From assembly GCA_023376005.1 (NCBI GenBank), contig CM042179.1, positions 22,707,321 to 22,771,320 on the forward strand: DNA of 64,000 nt. Reading direction: 5' to 3'. The notes below the pieces were generated by a model that had not been told where the DNA came from, searched no databases, and was given only the letters and a program-made list of their open reading frames with translations. This DNA comes from Doryteuthis pealeii. Its lineage: Eukaryota > Mollusca > Cephalopoda > Myopsida > Loliginidae. Of this stretch, positions 48,850 to 58,295 are shown one piece after another; the stretch's first letter is position 1; each line of letters opens with the position of its first letter. A program made the translations under genes and the position numbers.

Positions 48850-48990
48850 TCTATGTCAATATCAGTCTGTTCATATCTGTCTATATTTGATTGTTTTTAT
48901 CTATCTCAGTCTCTTCATATCTTTGTCTGTCTATATTAATCTGTTCATATCAGTCAATATCAGTCTCTTCATATCTATCAGCCAATATAT
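48850..48990. repeat. left part of the 28-bp minisatellite (block C)
   Basis: Irregular units ('tcagtctgttcatatctgtc', 'tcagtcaatatcagtctctt') of the same family as 49,285-49,625, on the other side of the SINE-2 insertion. Confidence 0.8.
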
Positions 48991-48994
48991 ATAT

Positions 48995-49276
48995 TTACCA
49001 ACCCCTCCATGTGAGCAGGATGTGACACAAGGTCCATTTCTTAAGCAGAGTTTAACAGGTTTGAATTCAGAGTTTTCCTTCTCCTAGACTGGTTACCTAG
49101 CCATGGTTAAAGAGCCCAGTCTGCCCTGCTATTTACCCATAGCTGGAGGGAGAATTGGATTCATACCTTTCCCAAAGGTATTAGCGCTGTGTGAATACCA
49201 ACAGCTTTGTCCAGGAATTGAACTCGGGTCGACGAGTCCATTTCCTATGACTCTAACCATTAGACCATGCGCCTCC
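48995..49276 (-). repeat. SINE-2, best-preserved copy
   Basis: On the minus strand the head starts 'ggaggcgcatggtctaatgg', with B-box region 'cccgagttcaattcctgg', then 'ggtatgaatccaattctccc', 'agcagggcagactgggctct', 'ctaggagaaggaaaactctg' and a tail near 'cacatggaggggttgg'. It sits between two parts of the 28-bp minisatellite, and 'ctatcagccaatat' occurs on both sides, possibly a target-site duplication. Confidence 0.88.
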
Positions 49277-49284
49277 ATTATTCT

Positions 49285-49625
49285 ATCAGCCAATATCGGT
49301 CCCCTCATATCTATCAGCCAATATCGGTCCCCTCATATCTATCAGTCAATATCAGTGTGCTCATATCTATCAGTCAATATCAGTGTGCTCATATCTATCA
49401 GTCATTATCAGTCCCCTCATATCTATCAGTCAATATCAGTCTCTTCATATCTATCAGTCAATATCAGTCCCTTCATATCTATCAGTCAATATCAGTCCCT
49501 TCATATCTATCAGTCAATATCAGTCCCCTCATATCTATCAGTCAATATCAGTCTCTTCATATCTATCAGTCAATATCAGTCTCTTCATATCTATCAGTCA
49601 ATATCAGTCCCCTCATATCTATCAA
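49285..49625. repeat. 28-bp minisatellite (block C, uniform)
   Basis: About 12 units of 'tatctatcagtcaatatcag' plus 't(c/g)(c/t)(c/g)(c/t)(t/c)ca'. Very regular. The 212-, 146- and 100-residue frames across it are minisatellite artefacts. Confidence 0.93.
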
Positions 49626-50419
49626 AATCAGTCTATATTTGTCTGTCTCTTCATATCTATGTTTCTGTCTATATCAGTCTGTTAATATCTATCTCAGGTT
49701 CTGTTAAAAGAAAAGCCATGTTAATCCTATACTCAAACTAAAAAAAAGTGAAATATAAGAATTAACTTAAAAATGTTTTTAAGAAATGTTATCTTACATA
49801 TTGCATATCAGCATGTATTACACATTTTACAAATAGTAAGCCAAATGCTTAAAGTTTATTTGAAACTTTTACTTGAATAAATAAATGTTTGATCGACTTA
49901 TTTTTGCTTGGAATCTTATATTCTACCTATACACAGCTGATATCCAACAATTGCTAAATACTATTTTGGATAATGTTAAATGTGAATTAAACATAAAAAA
50001 ACTTACTTGAAAATGATCATTAATTCCCATGATTCCAGGAATGAGCAGTTTCTTTACTTTGTTCTTTTTCATAAATTTTTAAATTTTTTTTTTATCAAAA
50101 TTGAAGATTTTGAAAAAAAAAGTCATTTTCTTTTTCTGCTGTTTAAGTGTCTGCACATAGTTTCCCTGTTAAAAATATAAGCATTTTTAAGACTAAGATC
50201 AGCTAACATTGCAAAAGAAAAAAGAAAACATCCCTCTGGTAATTTTATTACAAGCTGCTCATATTTATATAAACAGTAAAAAAAATATCATTTACAGACA
50301 AGTACCAGAGAAAAGCACTTAGTTTTAAAAACTGCCTCATTTTATGGAGATGTTATGGAAATCTTGTGCTTCTAATGCTTATAGTGAGGGTCAGTGTTTT
50401 TGTCTTTTTTTTTTATTTT

Positions 50420-50830
50420 AAAGATAATTACAGGGAGAAATTGGAGTAATTAGGATTAAAAGAGGATAGACTCCCTCGCTGATTGGCTGATACCGACATT
50501 AGGCCACCCCAACGACTTTACTTACTTGAAAAAAGAATGAGAGATGATGATGAAGAAGAGTGACAAAACTAATAAAAAGAGTAAAAGATTACAGTTACAG
50601 GGAGAGATTAGAGAAATTAGTATTAACTACTTTACTAGAAAGAAGAATGAGAGGTGATCTAATTGAAACTTTCAAAATAATTGATGCAAAGAAGAGTGAC
50701 AAAACTAATAAAAAGAGTAAAAGATTACAGTTACAAGAAGAGATTAGAGAAATTAGTATTAACTACTTTACTAGAAAGAAGAATGAGAGATGATCTAATT
50801 GAAACTTTCAAAATAATACATGGAATTACT
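50420..50830 (+). pseudogene. LINE reverse-transcriptase C-terminal relic with 136-bp tandem duplication
   Basis: The frame from 50,560 reads RERLEKL...LERRMRGDLIETFKII, which matches the segment just after the RT domain in CR1/Jockey-like and related LINEs. A near-identical unit starts 136 bp later (gagtgac at 50,558 and 50,694). Since 136 is not a multiple of 3, the duplication shifts the frame. A third partial unit starts at about 50,777 (rrmrddlietfkii-like), and a remnant of another lies at 50,420-50,458 before an inserted SINE-1 tail. No RT catalytic motif is present. It cannot encode a working protein. Confidence 0.75.
50461..50528 (+). repeat. SINE-1 3' tail inside the LINE relic
   Basis: 'agaggatagactccctcgct' to 'caacgactttacttacttg', the last ~68 bases of SINE-1. 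It separates the first partial LINE unit from the next. Confidence 0.85.
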
Positions 50831-51775
50831 AATTAAATATTTTTCTTCAAACTGGAAAATTTATTGTTAAAGCAAATTTAAAAAACTAAGTTTATTAAAT
50901 CAACAAAAACATTTGTTAGTTCCTTACATGAAAACCTTGATTGTATTAGTCCCTGTTTCATATGTACCTAAATAATGAGAATGAAATTGTTTGTTTTTCC
51001 TATAAATGTCTGACGAAACCTTGGAAGAGTGAAACGAGATCTGACGGGACTTGTTACTTTAACCTGGCAATTGCTAATTACTCTGTTCATCTTGTATCTT
51101 AGTAAACCTTTTCCCCTATCCTTAATACTTGTTGTGTTTCTTCCTATTATTTCTCTGTTAACTCTGATACTCAAATTACAACACTGTCATGTCTGTACTG
51201 CAAACTTTTGCTATCTCAATTTTTTCATCTTACTATACTTGTTATTTCTTGGGCACCATTCTCCTAACCTTTTTCACCATCGCTTGTGCCCCTCCTATGT
51301 GTGCTGTCAATTCCTATGATTATATAATAATTAAATAATGTTATATAATTGTACACTTTATTAATTTGATGTTTTATTTTAATAAGAACAGATACTTTAT
51401 TGAAGTTCTCTTGCTTGTAATTGCATGTTTAATAAAGAAATTTTTCTTACAAATTTGAAAAAAAAAAAAACTATAAAAAAAACACACCCACACAAACTTT
51501 TTTTTTTTTAATTTTTTTTTTTAAGTAGATACTTGTCTATCTCCTTGTGTTATGTAAATGCTGCCAAACAATTGTACAAATTATCAGCTTCTTGTTTTTA
51601 TTTTTTAATCAAATTAAAAGCAAATTAAAATTTCAAAAATATTTTTTTTTACTTGTTGCTATTTTACAAGTATAAAGTAAAATTTAATTCAGATGTTTTT
51701 CCTATCTTATGAATTTTTTTTATTATTCAACAAATATATACAAGAATTATTCTTGTTAAATGCCCTGTTAACACA
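50831..51775. other. probable LINE 3' region, otherwise featureless
   Basis: AT-rich. A hydrophobic 96-residue frame at 51,029-51,319 has no recognisable motif. Its position directly after the RT relic suggests degenerate LINE 3' sequence. Confidence 0.4.
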
Positions 51776-51779
51776 ACCT

Positions 51780-52300
51780 CTAAATTAATCTGTACCCTGC
51801 TAATGCGCCATCTAAATTGTGTACCCTGTTGATGCGCCATCTAAATTGAGTACCCTGTTGATGCGCCATCTAAATTGAGTACCCTGTTGATGCGCCATCT
51901 AAATTGAGTACCCTGTTGATGCGCCATCTAAATTGAGTACCCTGTTGATGCGCCATCTAAATTGAGTACCCTGTTGATGCACCATTTAGTACCCTGTTAA
52001 TGCGCCATGTAAATTATGTAGTCTTCTAATGCAATCTTTAAATTATATAGCCTACTAATGCACCATCTAAATTGTTATGTCTGTTGAAGCACCATCTAAA
52101 TTGTAATGTCTGTTGAAGCACCATCTAAATTGTAATGTCTGTTGAAGCACCATCTAAATTGTAATGTCTGTTGATGCGCCATCTAAATTGGGTACCCTGT
52201 TGATGCGCCATATAAGTTATGTAGTCTTCTAATGCAATCTTTAAATTATATAGCCTACTAATGCACCATCTAAATTGTTATGTCTGTTGCTAATAGACCA
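51780..52300. repeat. 29-bp minisatellite with ordered variants (block C)
   Basis: About 18 units. Type 1 ('taccctgttgatgcgccatc') fills the left part. Type 2 ('gtctgttgaagcaccatc') follows, and longer types with 'gtagtcttctaatgcaatct' and 'atagcctactaatgcaccat' appear twice, at about 52,015-52,075 and 52,215-52,275. The recurrence of a type-2/long-type block suggests a higher-order duplication. Confidence 0.92.
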
Positions 52301-52740
52301 TATAAAATGCAAAGTCAGGTTAAATGATTTACTTCTTTTTGTTTCTGGTTGTTTGAATATTATACATAGAAAGCATGGAATGCCTGTCTAAATGTTTAGA
52401 AAAAAAACAAACCCAATGTTATGCTAAAAAGGACATTGTGGTCTATCAATCTGTCTGTATAGTCTCTTAGTATCAGTTGGAATACTTTTTGTATTCTTAG
52501 AATAACCAAAAGTTAACATATTCTGAACTTCAAGTAGAAAGTAATTGTTAACTGGCATCATCAAAATACTATGTGCTCCATCAAACGTTCCTTGTCTAAG
52601 TCTTTCCAATCCATCAAAAGAGTGTTAAATCTTCTGTATATTTGCAAATAATATGTAAGCTATGAAACTTTTGACATTTTCCATTAAAATATCTAACGGA
52701 TGTAAACCTGTGTGAGTGTTTATATATGTATATAGGCAGA

Positions 52741-52812
<72 letters not shown>
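52741..52812. repeat. TG/TA microsatellite (block C)
   Basis: (TG)n then a long uninterrupted (TA)n. Confidence 0.95.
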
Positions 52813-52814
<2 letters not shown>

Positions 52815-52852
52815 CAGATGTAATAGGAAGTAAGCATTTATAAAAAACATAA

Positions 52853-53010
52853 AAACAATAGTGACTTGTCAGTTCAAATTATATACTTCACTATTACTTC
52901 TAACCCCCCTCTCTCTCATATATATATGTATATATAAAGAGAGAGAGAAAGAGAGGTGGGTAGATGTAATAGTGAAGTATATAATTTGAACTGACAAGTC
53001 ACTATTGTTT
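52853..53010. mobile_element. foldback element, ~45-60-bp arms (block C)
   Basis: Left arm starts 'aaacaatagtgacttgtcag'. The right arm is its complement ending at 53,010, near-perfect for about 45 bp and then CT-/GA-rich and looser. The centre is (TA)n. It is flanked on both sides by microsatellites. Confidence 0.85.
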
Positions 53011-53032
53011 ACACACACACACACACACACAC

Positions 53033-53093
<61 letters not shown>

Positions 53094-53095
53094 AG
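53011..53095. repeat. CA/CATA/TA microsatellite (block C)
   Basis: (CA)n, then (CATA)n, then (TA)n, uninterrupted. Confidence 0.95.
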
Positions 53096-53396
53096 ACAGT
53101 GAAATGCAAGGAAAGTTTTATTAATTTTTCATTGAATTTATCTTGATTTTTTTTTTTACTGGGAAACATGTAAAAATTCTTCATAGTCATTTTCTTTTGG
53201 GTTCAACCACTTTTGACCATTCCCTTGGCAATTTTCAAATGAGTGAGGCATAGGTATTGTCTTCAGATAAAACAAAATTTTGAATAATTTTTTACCTGTT
53301 TCTTTTAGGACTTTTCATCTTATGTCTTATTTTTTATCTTGTTTTTGACAATGGCTAGAGAATGGTTTAGTACTTGAACCACACACACACACACAT

Positions 53397-53654
53397 GGGC
53401 CGGGTTAGCTCAGTCGGTAGAGCGTTCGGCTAGAAACCACAAGGTTCCTAGTTCGATACCGGTCCTCGCCAACTCAGCATATGAGTAGCACAGGGGTCTG
53501 TGCGGTAAAGTAAGGAGCTGATAGTAGGTGTGGCGCTCCACCTCAGATGCTAAAAAAAACCCAATCTCCTTGGTCTAGCGCTATTGAAAAGGGGATAGAC
53601 TCCCTCACTGACTGGCTGATACCGACTTTAGGCTACCCCGACGACTTTACTTTA

Positions 53655-53659
<5 letters not shown>
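53397..53659 (+). repeat. SINE-1, best-preserved copy
   Basis: tRNA-like head at 53,398-53,470 with 'ggttagctcagtcggtagag' (A box) and 'agttcgataccggtcc' (B box). The body follows with 'tgtggcgctccacctcagat' and 'atctccttggtctagcgc'. The tail is 'gactttactttacttt', then (TA)n to about 53,685. The head resembles Lys/Arg-type tRNA-derived SINE heads described from cephalopods. I cannot name the family. Confidence 0.92.
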
Positions 53660-53685
<26 letters not shown>

Positions 53686-53812
53686 GTTTGCATAGCATAG
53701 AAACATTTTAAGACTGACATTTTCTTGCCTATTCAATCATCAGACCAAGATTGCTGGTGACTGTGTCTGCACTATCCTGACTTATCTATAAGATATATCT
53801 ATCTGATATCTA

Positions 53813-54311
53813 TATTTACCCAATTCTTCCTGCATGTGCAAGATGCAACACAAGATCAATTTTTTGGACCATATGACCATTACGCACCCCTTTTGCGATC
53901 TCAATTCATAAGGACATGTTTTTCATTTACACCGTCAAAATCTGTTTATTTGTTAATAGACGAGTTTTTTTTTTTAAACTATAAAACTAACCCCTAACTA
54001 ACAGCCGGATTTTTACAGTGTAAATGAAAAACATGTCCTTATGAATCGATATCGCAAAAGGAGTGCCTAAAGGTCATATGGTCCAATTTTTTTAAGTTGA
54101 GTTTAACAGGTTTGAAATCAGTTTTTATTCTCCTACACTGGTTACCATAACAAGATTAATGGGCCCAGGATACATTACTATTTATCCATAGCTGGAGAGA
54201 AAATAGGTGAATTCATAACTTTCACAAGCACTATAGGAAATTCAAAAATTTTTATTCAGGATTTTAACACTGGCCAGTCCATTTCCTATGACAATAACCA
54301 TTACACAACAA
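53813..54311 (-). repeat. SINE-2 split by a MITE (block C)
   Basis: SINE-2 tail at 53,813-53,865 ('gcaagatgcaacacaagatc') and the rest at 54,093-54,311 ('aagttgagtttaacaggttt' to 'caataaccattacacaac'). Removing 53,866-54,092 restores the SINE-2 order. Confidence 0.85.
53866..54084. mobile_element. 219-bp foldback MITE with 8-bp target-site duplication
   Basis: Starts GGACCATATGACC and ends GGTCATATGGTCC. Terminal inverted repeats extend about 75 bp (through 'acatgtttttcatttacac'). Both sides carry AATTTTTT (53,858-53,865 and 54,085-54,092), an 8-bp duplication like those of hAT-type transposons. The AT-rich core contains 'aaactaacccctaactaac'. It has no coding capacity. Confidence 0.82.
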
Positions 54312-54398
54312 GCGTCTCTATATGACTTATATATATATAATCTATCACTGATATTTTGCACTTTTTATTTATAAATATCACAAATTACATGGTATTGA

Positions 54399-54512
54399 TT
54401 TTATCATAGTTAGAAGTATTAACACATTTTATCATAGTTAGAAGTATTAACATTGATTTTATCATAGTTAGAAGTATTAACACATTTTATCATAGAAGTA
54501 TTAACACATCAT
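54399..54512. repeat. ~28-bp tandem repeat, 4 units (block C)
   Basis: Units of 'ttatcatagttagaagtatt' plus 'aaca...'. The last unit is shortened. Confidence 0.85.
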
Positions 54513-54622
54513 CAAGGCATTAATATCTAATGTTGTAAACTCTGAATAATATGCATAGCCCTTTTTGTTTTGATTTTTTTACTATTTGTTGGCTGTCAAC
54601 TCATGCACGAGAAAAAAAATTT

Positions 54623-54629
54623 CCTCTCT

Positions 54630-54680
<51 letters not shown>
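54623..54680. repeat. (TG)n microsatellite (block C)
   Basis: About 25 TG units, much longer than in A (26,818-26,855, interrupted) or B (33,620-33,670). Confidence 0.93.
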
Positions 54681-54710
54681 GTGTGTTTTTTTTTTTTCAT
54701 TTCATTTCAT

Positions 54711-55068
54711 CTTGAGTATCAGAAGCATTTGACAATGCATCCTTGTGTTTTCCTAGATGACTCACCAGGTCAGTCCTAGGGAGACATACTCTTCCACATA
54801 AACTACATGTTGGAAGTTTGAATGTTGCTGGACTAAAAATCACCCTTTCTAATAGCTCATTTCAATTTTTGGTGTTTAATTTGGTTGGACTTAAATTCTT
54901 TCACAGATTGGTAGATGTTGGCTCTCCAGCCAGGTCTATTAGAGGCTAGCTTCTTCCAGTCCTCCACAGCAATAGCAGCATTCTTCAGAGTGTCCTTGAG
55001 GCAGTCCTTAAAACTCAATTTGGGTTACCTCTGACAATGTTTGCCAGTTGAGATTTCCCCATAAGATA
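54711..55068 (-). pseudogene. LINE ORF2 C-terminus with C2H2 finger, disrupted
   Basis: On the minus strand the segment starting near 55,015 translates as KLSFKDCLKDTLKN, then AVEDWKKLASNRPGWRANIY and EFKSNQIKHQKLK, where a TGA stop interrupts. This is the layout seen after the RT domain of many animal LINEs: a 'Lys-Asp, Trp, Arg-x-x-Trp-Arg' region. After a one-base frame change the last part (54,720-54,800) reads LPTCSLCGRVCLPRTDLVSH and next residues, a C-X2-C-X12-H-X3-H finger. At least one stop and one frameshift are present. There is no RT upstream, so it is a dead 5'-truncated copy. Confidence 0.72.
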
Positions 55069-55404
55069 TTTTTTTTTTTTTGATTTACTATATACTGGTA
55101 AACATTCAACATATAGCTGGCCATGTGAAAATTATGGATCTGACATGATCTATCCCACTATTTATGAGTAAAAAAACAACATTTTTATACTTTATATCAA
55201 TGCCTCTCTCACACTCCATTTGGATAGAAATGGTATGTTTTGCCATCTGATGACCCCCAGTGATCCTTAATTAACTAGAAATAGTCTATGTTGAAGTGTG
55301 GTATGAAACCAACATGTAAATAAAAAAAACAAGTTTCTGGGAGTTTGTGTGTCCTTGATCATCAGAGGGGTACAGCACAAACAAATTATTGGCATCATAA
55401 TGCT

Positions 55405-55408
55405 CACT

Positions 55409-55474
<66 letters not shown>
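55405..55474. repeat. CA/TA microsatellite (block C)
   Basis: (CA)n then (TA)n. A second (TA)n is at 55,600-55,634. Otherwise 55,068-56,020 is AT-rich without recognisable features. Confidence 0.95.
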
Positions 55475-55476
<2 letters not shown>

Positions 55477-55596
55477 GAGGGGGTGGAAAAGATCTAATAA
55501 CTTTGCCATATTAAATCCTACTTCAAAGCTATTTCTCCCTTTTTCCTTCAGTTTTCTACCCAGTGATAAATATGAGGAATTCTGAAATTCCAAGAA

Positions 55597-55638
<42 letters not shown>

Positions 55639-56026
55639 CCTTTTATTTCCATAGGGCATGTCATTTAATGTCCTATTTTGCTTGATATGAGTGTATAAAT
55701 AAGCCATTTGTGTTTCACAAACATTATCATAACCATATGTGAGTATTTACACATTTGAATGTTAGAATATTTTGAACACAAATTCCTGAATTATGAACTT
55801 TGCTTCACAACCTCATTCTGAATTAGAATCCAGGAAATCTAAGCAAATAACTTTTAGAAAATGGAATGGGATTTCTTAAGCCTTAAAAAGAAAAAAGAAA
55901 ATCCTTTGAATGTGATTGAGAAATGTAAAATATTTTAATTGTTGTTTATTATAGTGTTTCTGAGTTTACTTACCATACATTTACTTACCATTAGATATTT
56001 GTTATAATAAGTTAACTTTGGAGATG

Positions 56027-56580
56027 TCTGCCATTTTCTTTCTGAATTTCTTTCACTCTTTCCTGCTTTCTTTTTCTCACTTTCTTTATCTTCTTAATAT
56101 TTCTTTGTTCTCTTTATTTCTCTTCTCTATCCCAATTCCTATCTTGTTTCTCCTGCCTTCCTCTTTTACTTCTCTTTTCCATTTTCCCTTTTCCCTTTTC
56201 TTTCCTTTTTTCCTTCCCTTTTTCCTTTTCTTCTTTCTTTTTCCTTTTTCTCCCTTTCCAACTTTTATTTCCCCATTTCTTTCACTCTTTCTTGCTTTCT
56301 TTCAATCTTTGTTTTTTTTTTCTCACTTTCTTTATCTTCTCAATGTTCTCTTTATTTCTCTTCTCTATCCCAATTCCTATCTTGTTTCTCCTGCTTTCCT
56401 CTTTTACTTCTTTTTTCCTCCACCCCCTTTCCTCTTCCTCATCTTTCCTTCCCTTTTTCCTTTTCTTCTTTCTTTTTCCTTTTTCTCCCTTTCCAATTTC
56501 CCCATTTCTTTTTCTTCTTTCTTTTCACCCCTTTCCTATCCACCCCCTCTTTCCCCTTCTTTGTCTTTCTCTTTCTTTTA
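56027..56580. repeat. ~550-bp polypyrimidine tract (block C)
   Basis: Almost exclusively C and T on the plus strand. Two ~240-bp units are recognisable, each with 'tctcactttctttatcttct' followed by 'tctcttctctatcccaattc' and 'cctatcttgtttctcctgc'. The long Phe/Ser/Leu/Pro frames (for example 56,018-56,581) are compositional. Confidence 0.92.
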
Positions 56581-56935
56581 AAGAGCATTTGGCAAAGATC
56601 AGCATCAGACACAACACTAACCATCTTAATAACTTCAAGACTTGTTCTCTCTTCTGTAAATTCCATGATTATTTGTTTGGTTATAAAGAAATCATAAACA
56701 GAATATGGAGTATTGTTTCCACTTTTTATGTGTTTGTTTATCGCTTGGAACAAAGTTATACAGTTATTTTTTATTTTTTTATTATTTTTTAAAATTATTC
56801 TATTTTTTTTGGTGTTCCTTCTGGCTAAATATCTTTAAATGTTTAGAGAAAAAAAGGTTTTGCGCATTGGAATTAAGAGTAAATAAACTTTTCTCAGTTT
56901 TAGTTGTTTCTGCATTTAAGTTAGATTATTAATAA

Positions 56936-57195
56936 AGAGTGAGACGGACTAGACATGCAGGACACTGCTGGAGAAGCAAGGACGAACTCATAAGCGATGT
57001 TCTCCTGTGGAAGCCAACACATGGACATGCTAGTGTGGGCCGCCCAGCAAGGACCTACATTGACCAGCTATGTAAAGATGCTGGCTGCAGCGAGGAAGAA
57101 CTCCCAGGGGCAATGAATGATAGGGAAGGTTGGCGAGAGATTGTCATGGATATCCGTGCTGCCTGCATGACATGATGATGATGATGATGATGATT
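56936..57195 (+). pseudogene. LINE ORF2 C-terminal fragment with (ATG)n 3' end
   Basis: 56,939-57,175 is open and reads RRTRHAGHCWRSKDELISDV, then GRPARTYIDQLCKDAGC, then EEELPGAMNDREGWREIVMD and a stop (TGA at 57,173). The combination AGHCxRxKxE, GRPxxTYxxQL and MxDRxxWRE is the C-terminal signature of a widespread invertebrate LINE group, which I believe is RTE-like. The stop is followed directly by (ATG)n, a short-repeat 3' end typical of RTE-type elements. Only about 78 codons remain, with no RT domain, so it is a 5'-truncated insertion. The surviving frame is intact in this copy, which suggests a fairly recent insertion. Confidence 0.82.
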
Positions 57196-57284
57196 AATAT
57201 AATCAACAATATACTGCAAAAAATTTGCATAAATTATATTTAATTTATACAAAATAATTCACCTGATTGTTATCATTACCATTG

Positions 57285-57530
57285 CAGTCGGTACAAGCAT
57301 TTGGCTAGGAATCACAAGGTTCCTGGTTTGATACCGGCCCTCGCCAACTCAGAGTATGAGTAGTGCAGAGATCTGTGCAGTAAAGTGAGGAGCTGATGGT
57401 AGGTGTTGCACTCCAACTCATATGCTAAAATGATCTCTTTGGTCTAGTGCTAGTGGAAAGGGGATAGACTCCCTCCCTGTCTGATACCGAATTTAGGCTG
57501 CACTGACAACTTTACTTATATATATATTGT
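57285..57530 (+). repeat. SINE-1 (block C)
   Basis: Head lacks the first ~15 bases and has a mutated B box ('ggtttgataccggccc'). Body and tail are complete and end in 'tttacttatatatata'. Confidence 0.85.
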
Positions 57531-57585
57531 GACTGTTCCTTTGTCATCAAATAAATAGATATGTAAAACCTTTACATATTTATTT

Positions 57586-57587
<2 letters not shown>

Positions 57588-57639
<52 letters not shown>
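57588..57639. repeat. (TA)n microsatellite (block C)
   Basis: About 25 TA units. Confidence 0.95.
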
Positions 57640-57642
<3 letters not shown>

Positions 57643-57775
57643 GCACTCCATCATGGTGTGAGGGTTAACAAGCTAAAACAGATATGGGGTAGGGGTCTGC
57701 GTGGCCTAGTGGCTAATGTACAGGACTGTGACATCATAGTAAGTGTGTTCGAACTCTACTTGTGCTATTATATAT
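57640..57775 (+). repeat. SINE-3 relic plus SINE-5 tRNA-like head
   Basis: A short SINE-3-like piece ('tggtgtgagggttaacaagc') is followed by another tRNA-like head with 'tctgcgtggcctagtggcta' (A box) and 'tgtgttcgaactctacttg' (B box). A SINE-1 in reverse orientation follows almost directly. Confidence 0.65.
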
Positions 57776-57784
57776 TTTATAAAA

Positions 57785-57998
57785 GTTGACAGTGGCCTAT
57801 TTTCAGTATCATATAAACAGTGAGGAAGTTTATCTTGTTTTTTGCTGAGATTGAGCTCCACACCTACCGTTAGCTCTCAGATGCTGCTTTACCATACAGA
57901 TCAGATTACCTAAGCTGTGCTACTCATGTACCGAGTTGGCAACGACAGGTATTGAACCTGGAACCTTACGATTCTGAAACGGATGCTCTAACCCTGTA
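57785..57998 (-). repeat. SINE-1, older copy (block C)
   Basis: Reversed: tail side 'ggcctattttcagtatcata', body 'gctctcagatgctgctttac', B-box side 'aggtattgaacctggaacct', head end 'ggatgctctaaccctg'. Confidence 0.75.
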
Positions 57999-58295
57999 AA
58001 AATGACACATTACAGCAAATTTTTATTAGAGCAATACATTTAAAATGCTTCAACTTAGAGAATAAAGCAATTTGCAACTGAATTATAATTTTTTGGTGTC
58101 TGCATTTTTGATGAGTGTCCTTTTTTTTTTAATCATCCAAATTCCTGATGTAACAGAAATAACTATGAAATGCTAATTAGAATTCTTCATTCACTCCTTT
58201 ATAAATAGAATCATCAATGTCGTAATAGGTTGCTGTTACAACTCAATGGATTCATTTGTTGTATAGTGTTATATATATATATATATATATATATA

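Noticed and set aside
49103..49741. 212-residue open frame rich in Ile/Ser/Tyr/Gln
   Set aside because: It covers SINE-2 and the 28-bp minisatellite. The frames are artefacts of a regular unit.
50297..50400. possible internal exon after an 'acag' acceptor-like site
   Set aside because: Less than 35 codons, no recognisable domain, no partner exon in reach. It is kept out for lack of support.
53398..53470. apparent tRNA gene (also at 12,115, 10,170 and 5,568)
   Set aside because: A and B boxes are present, but the stretch is fused to a SINE body, occurs in many copies with the same body and lacks a convincing acceptor stem.
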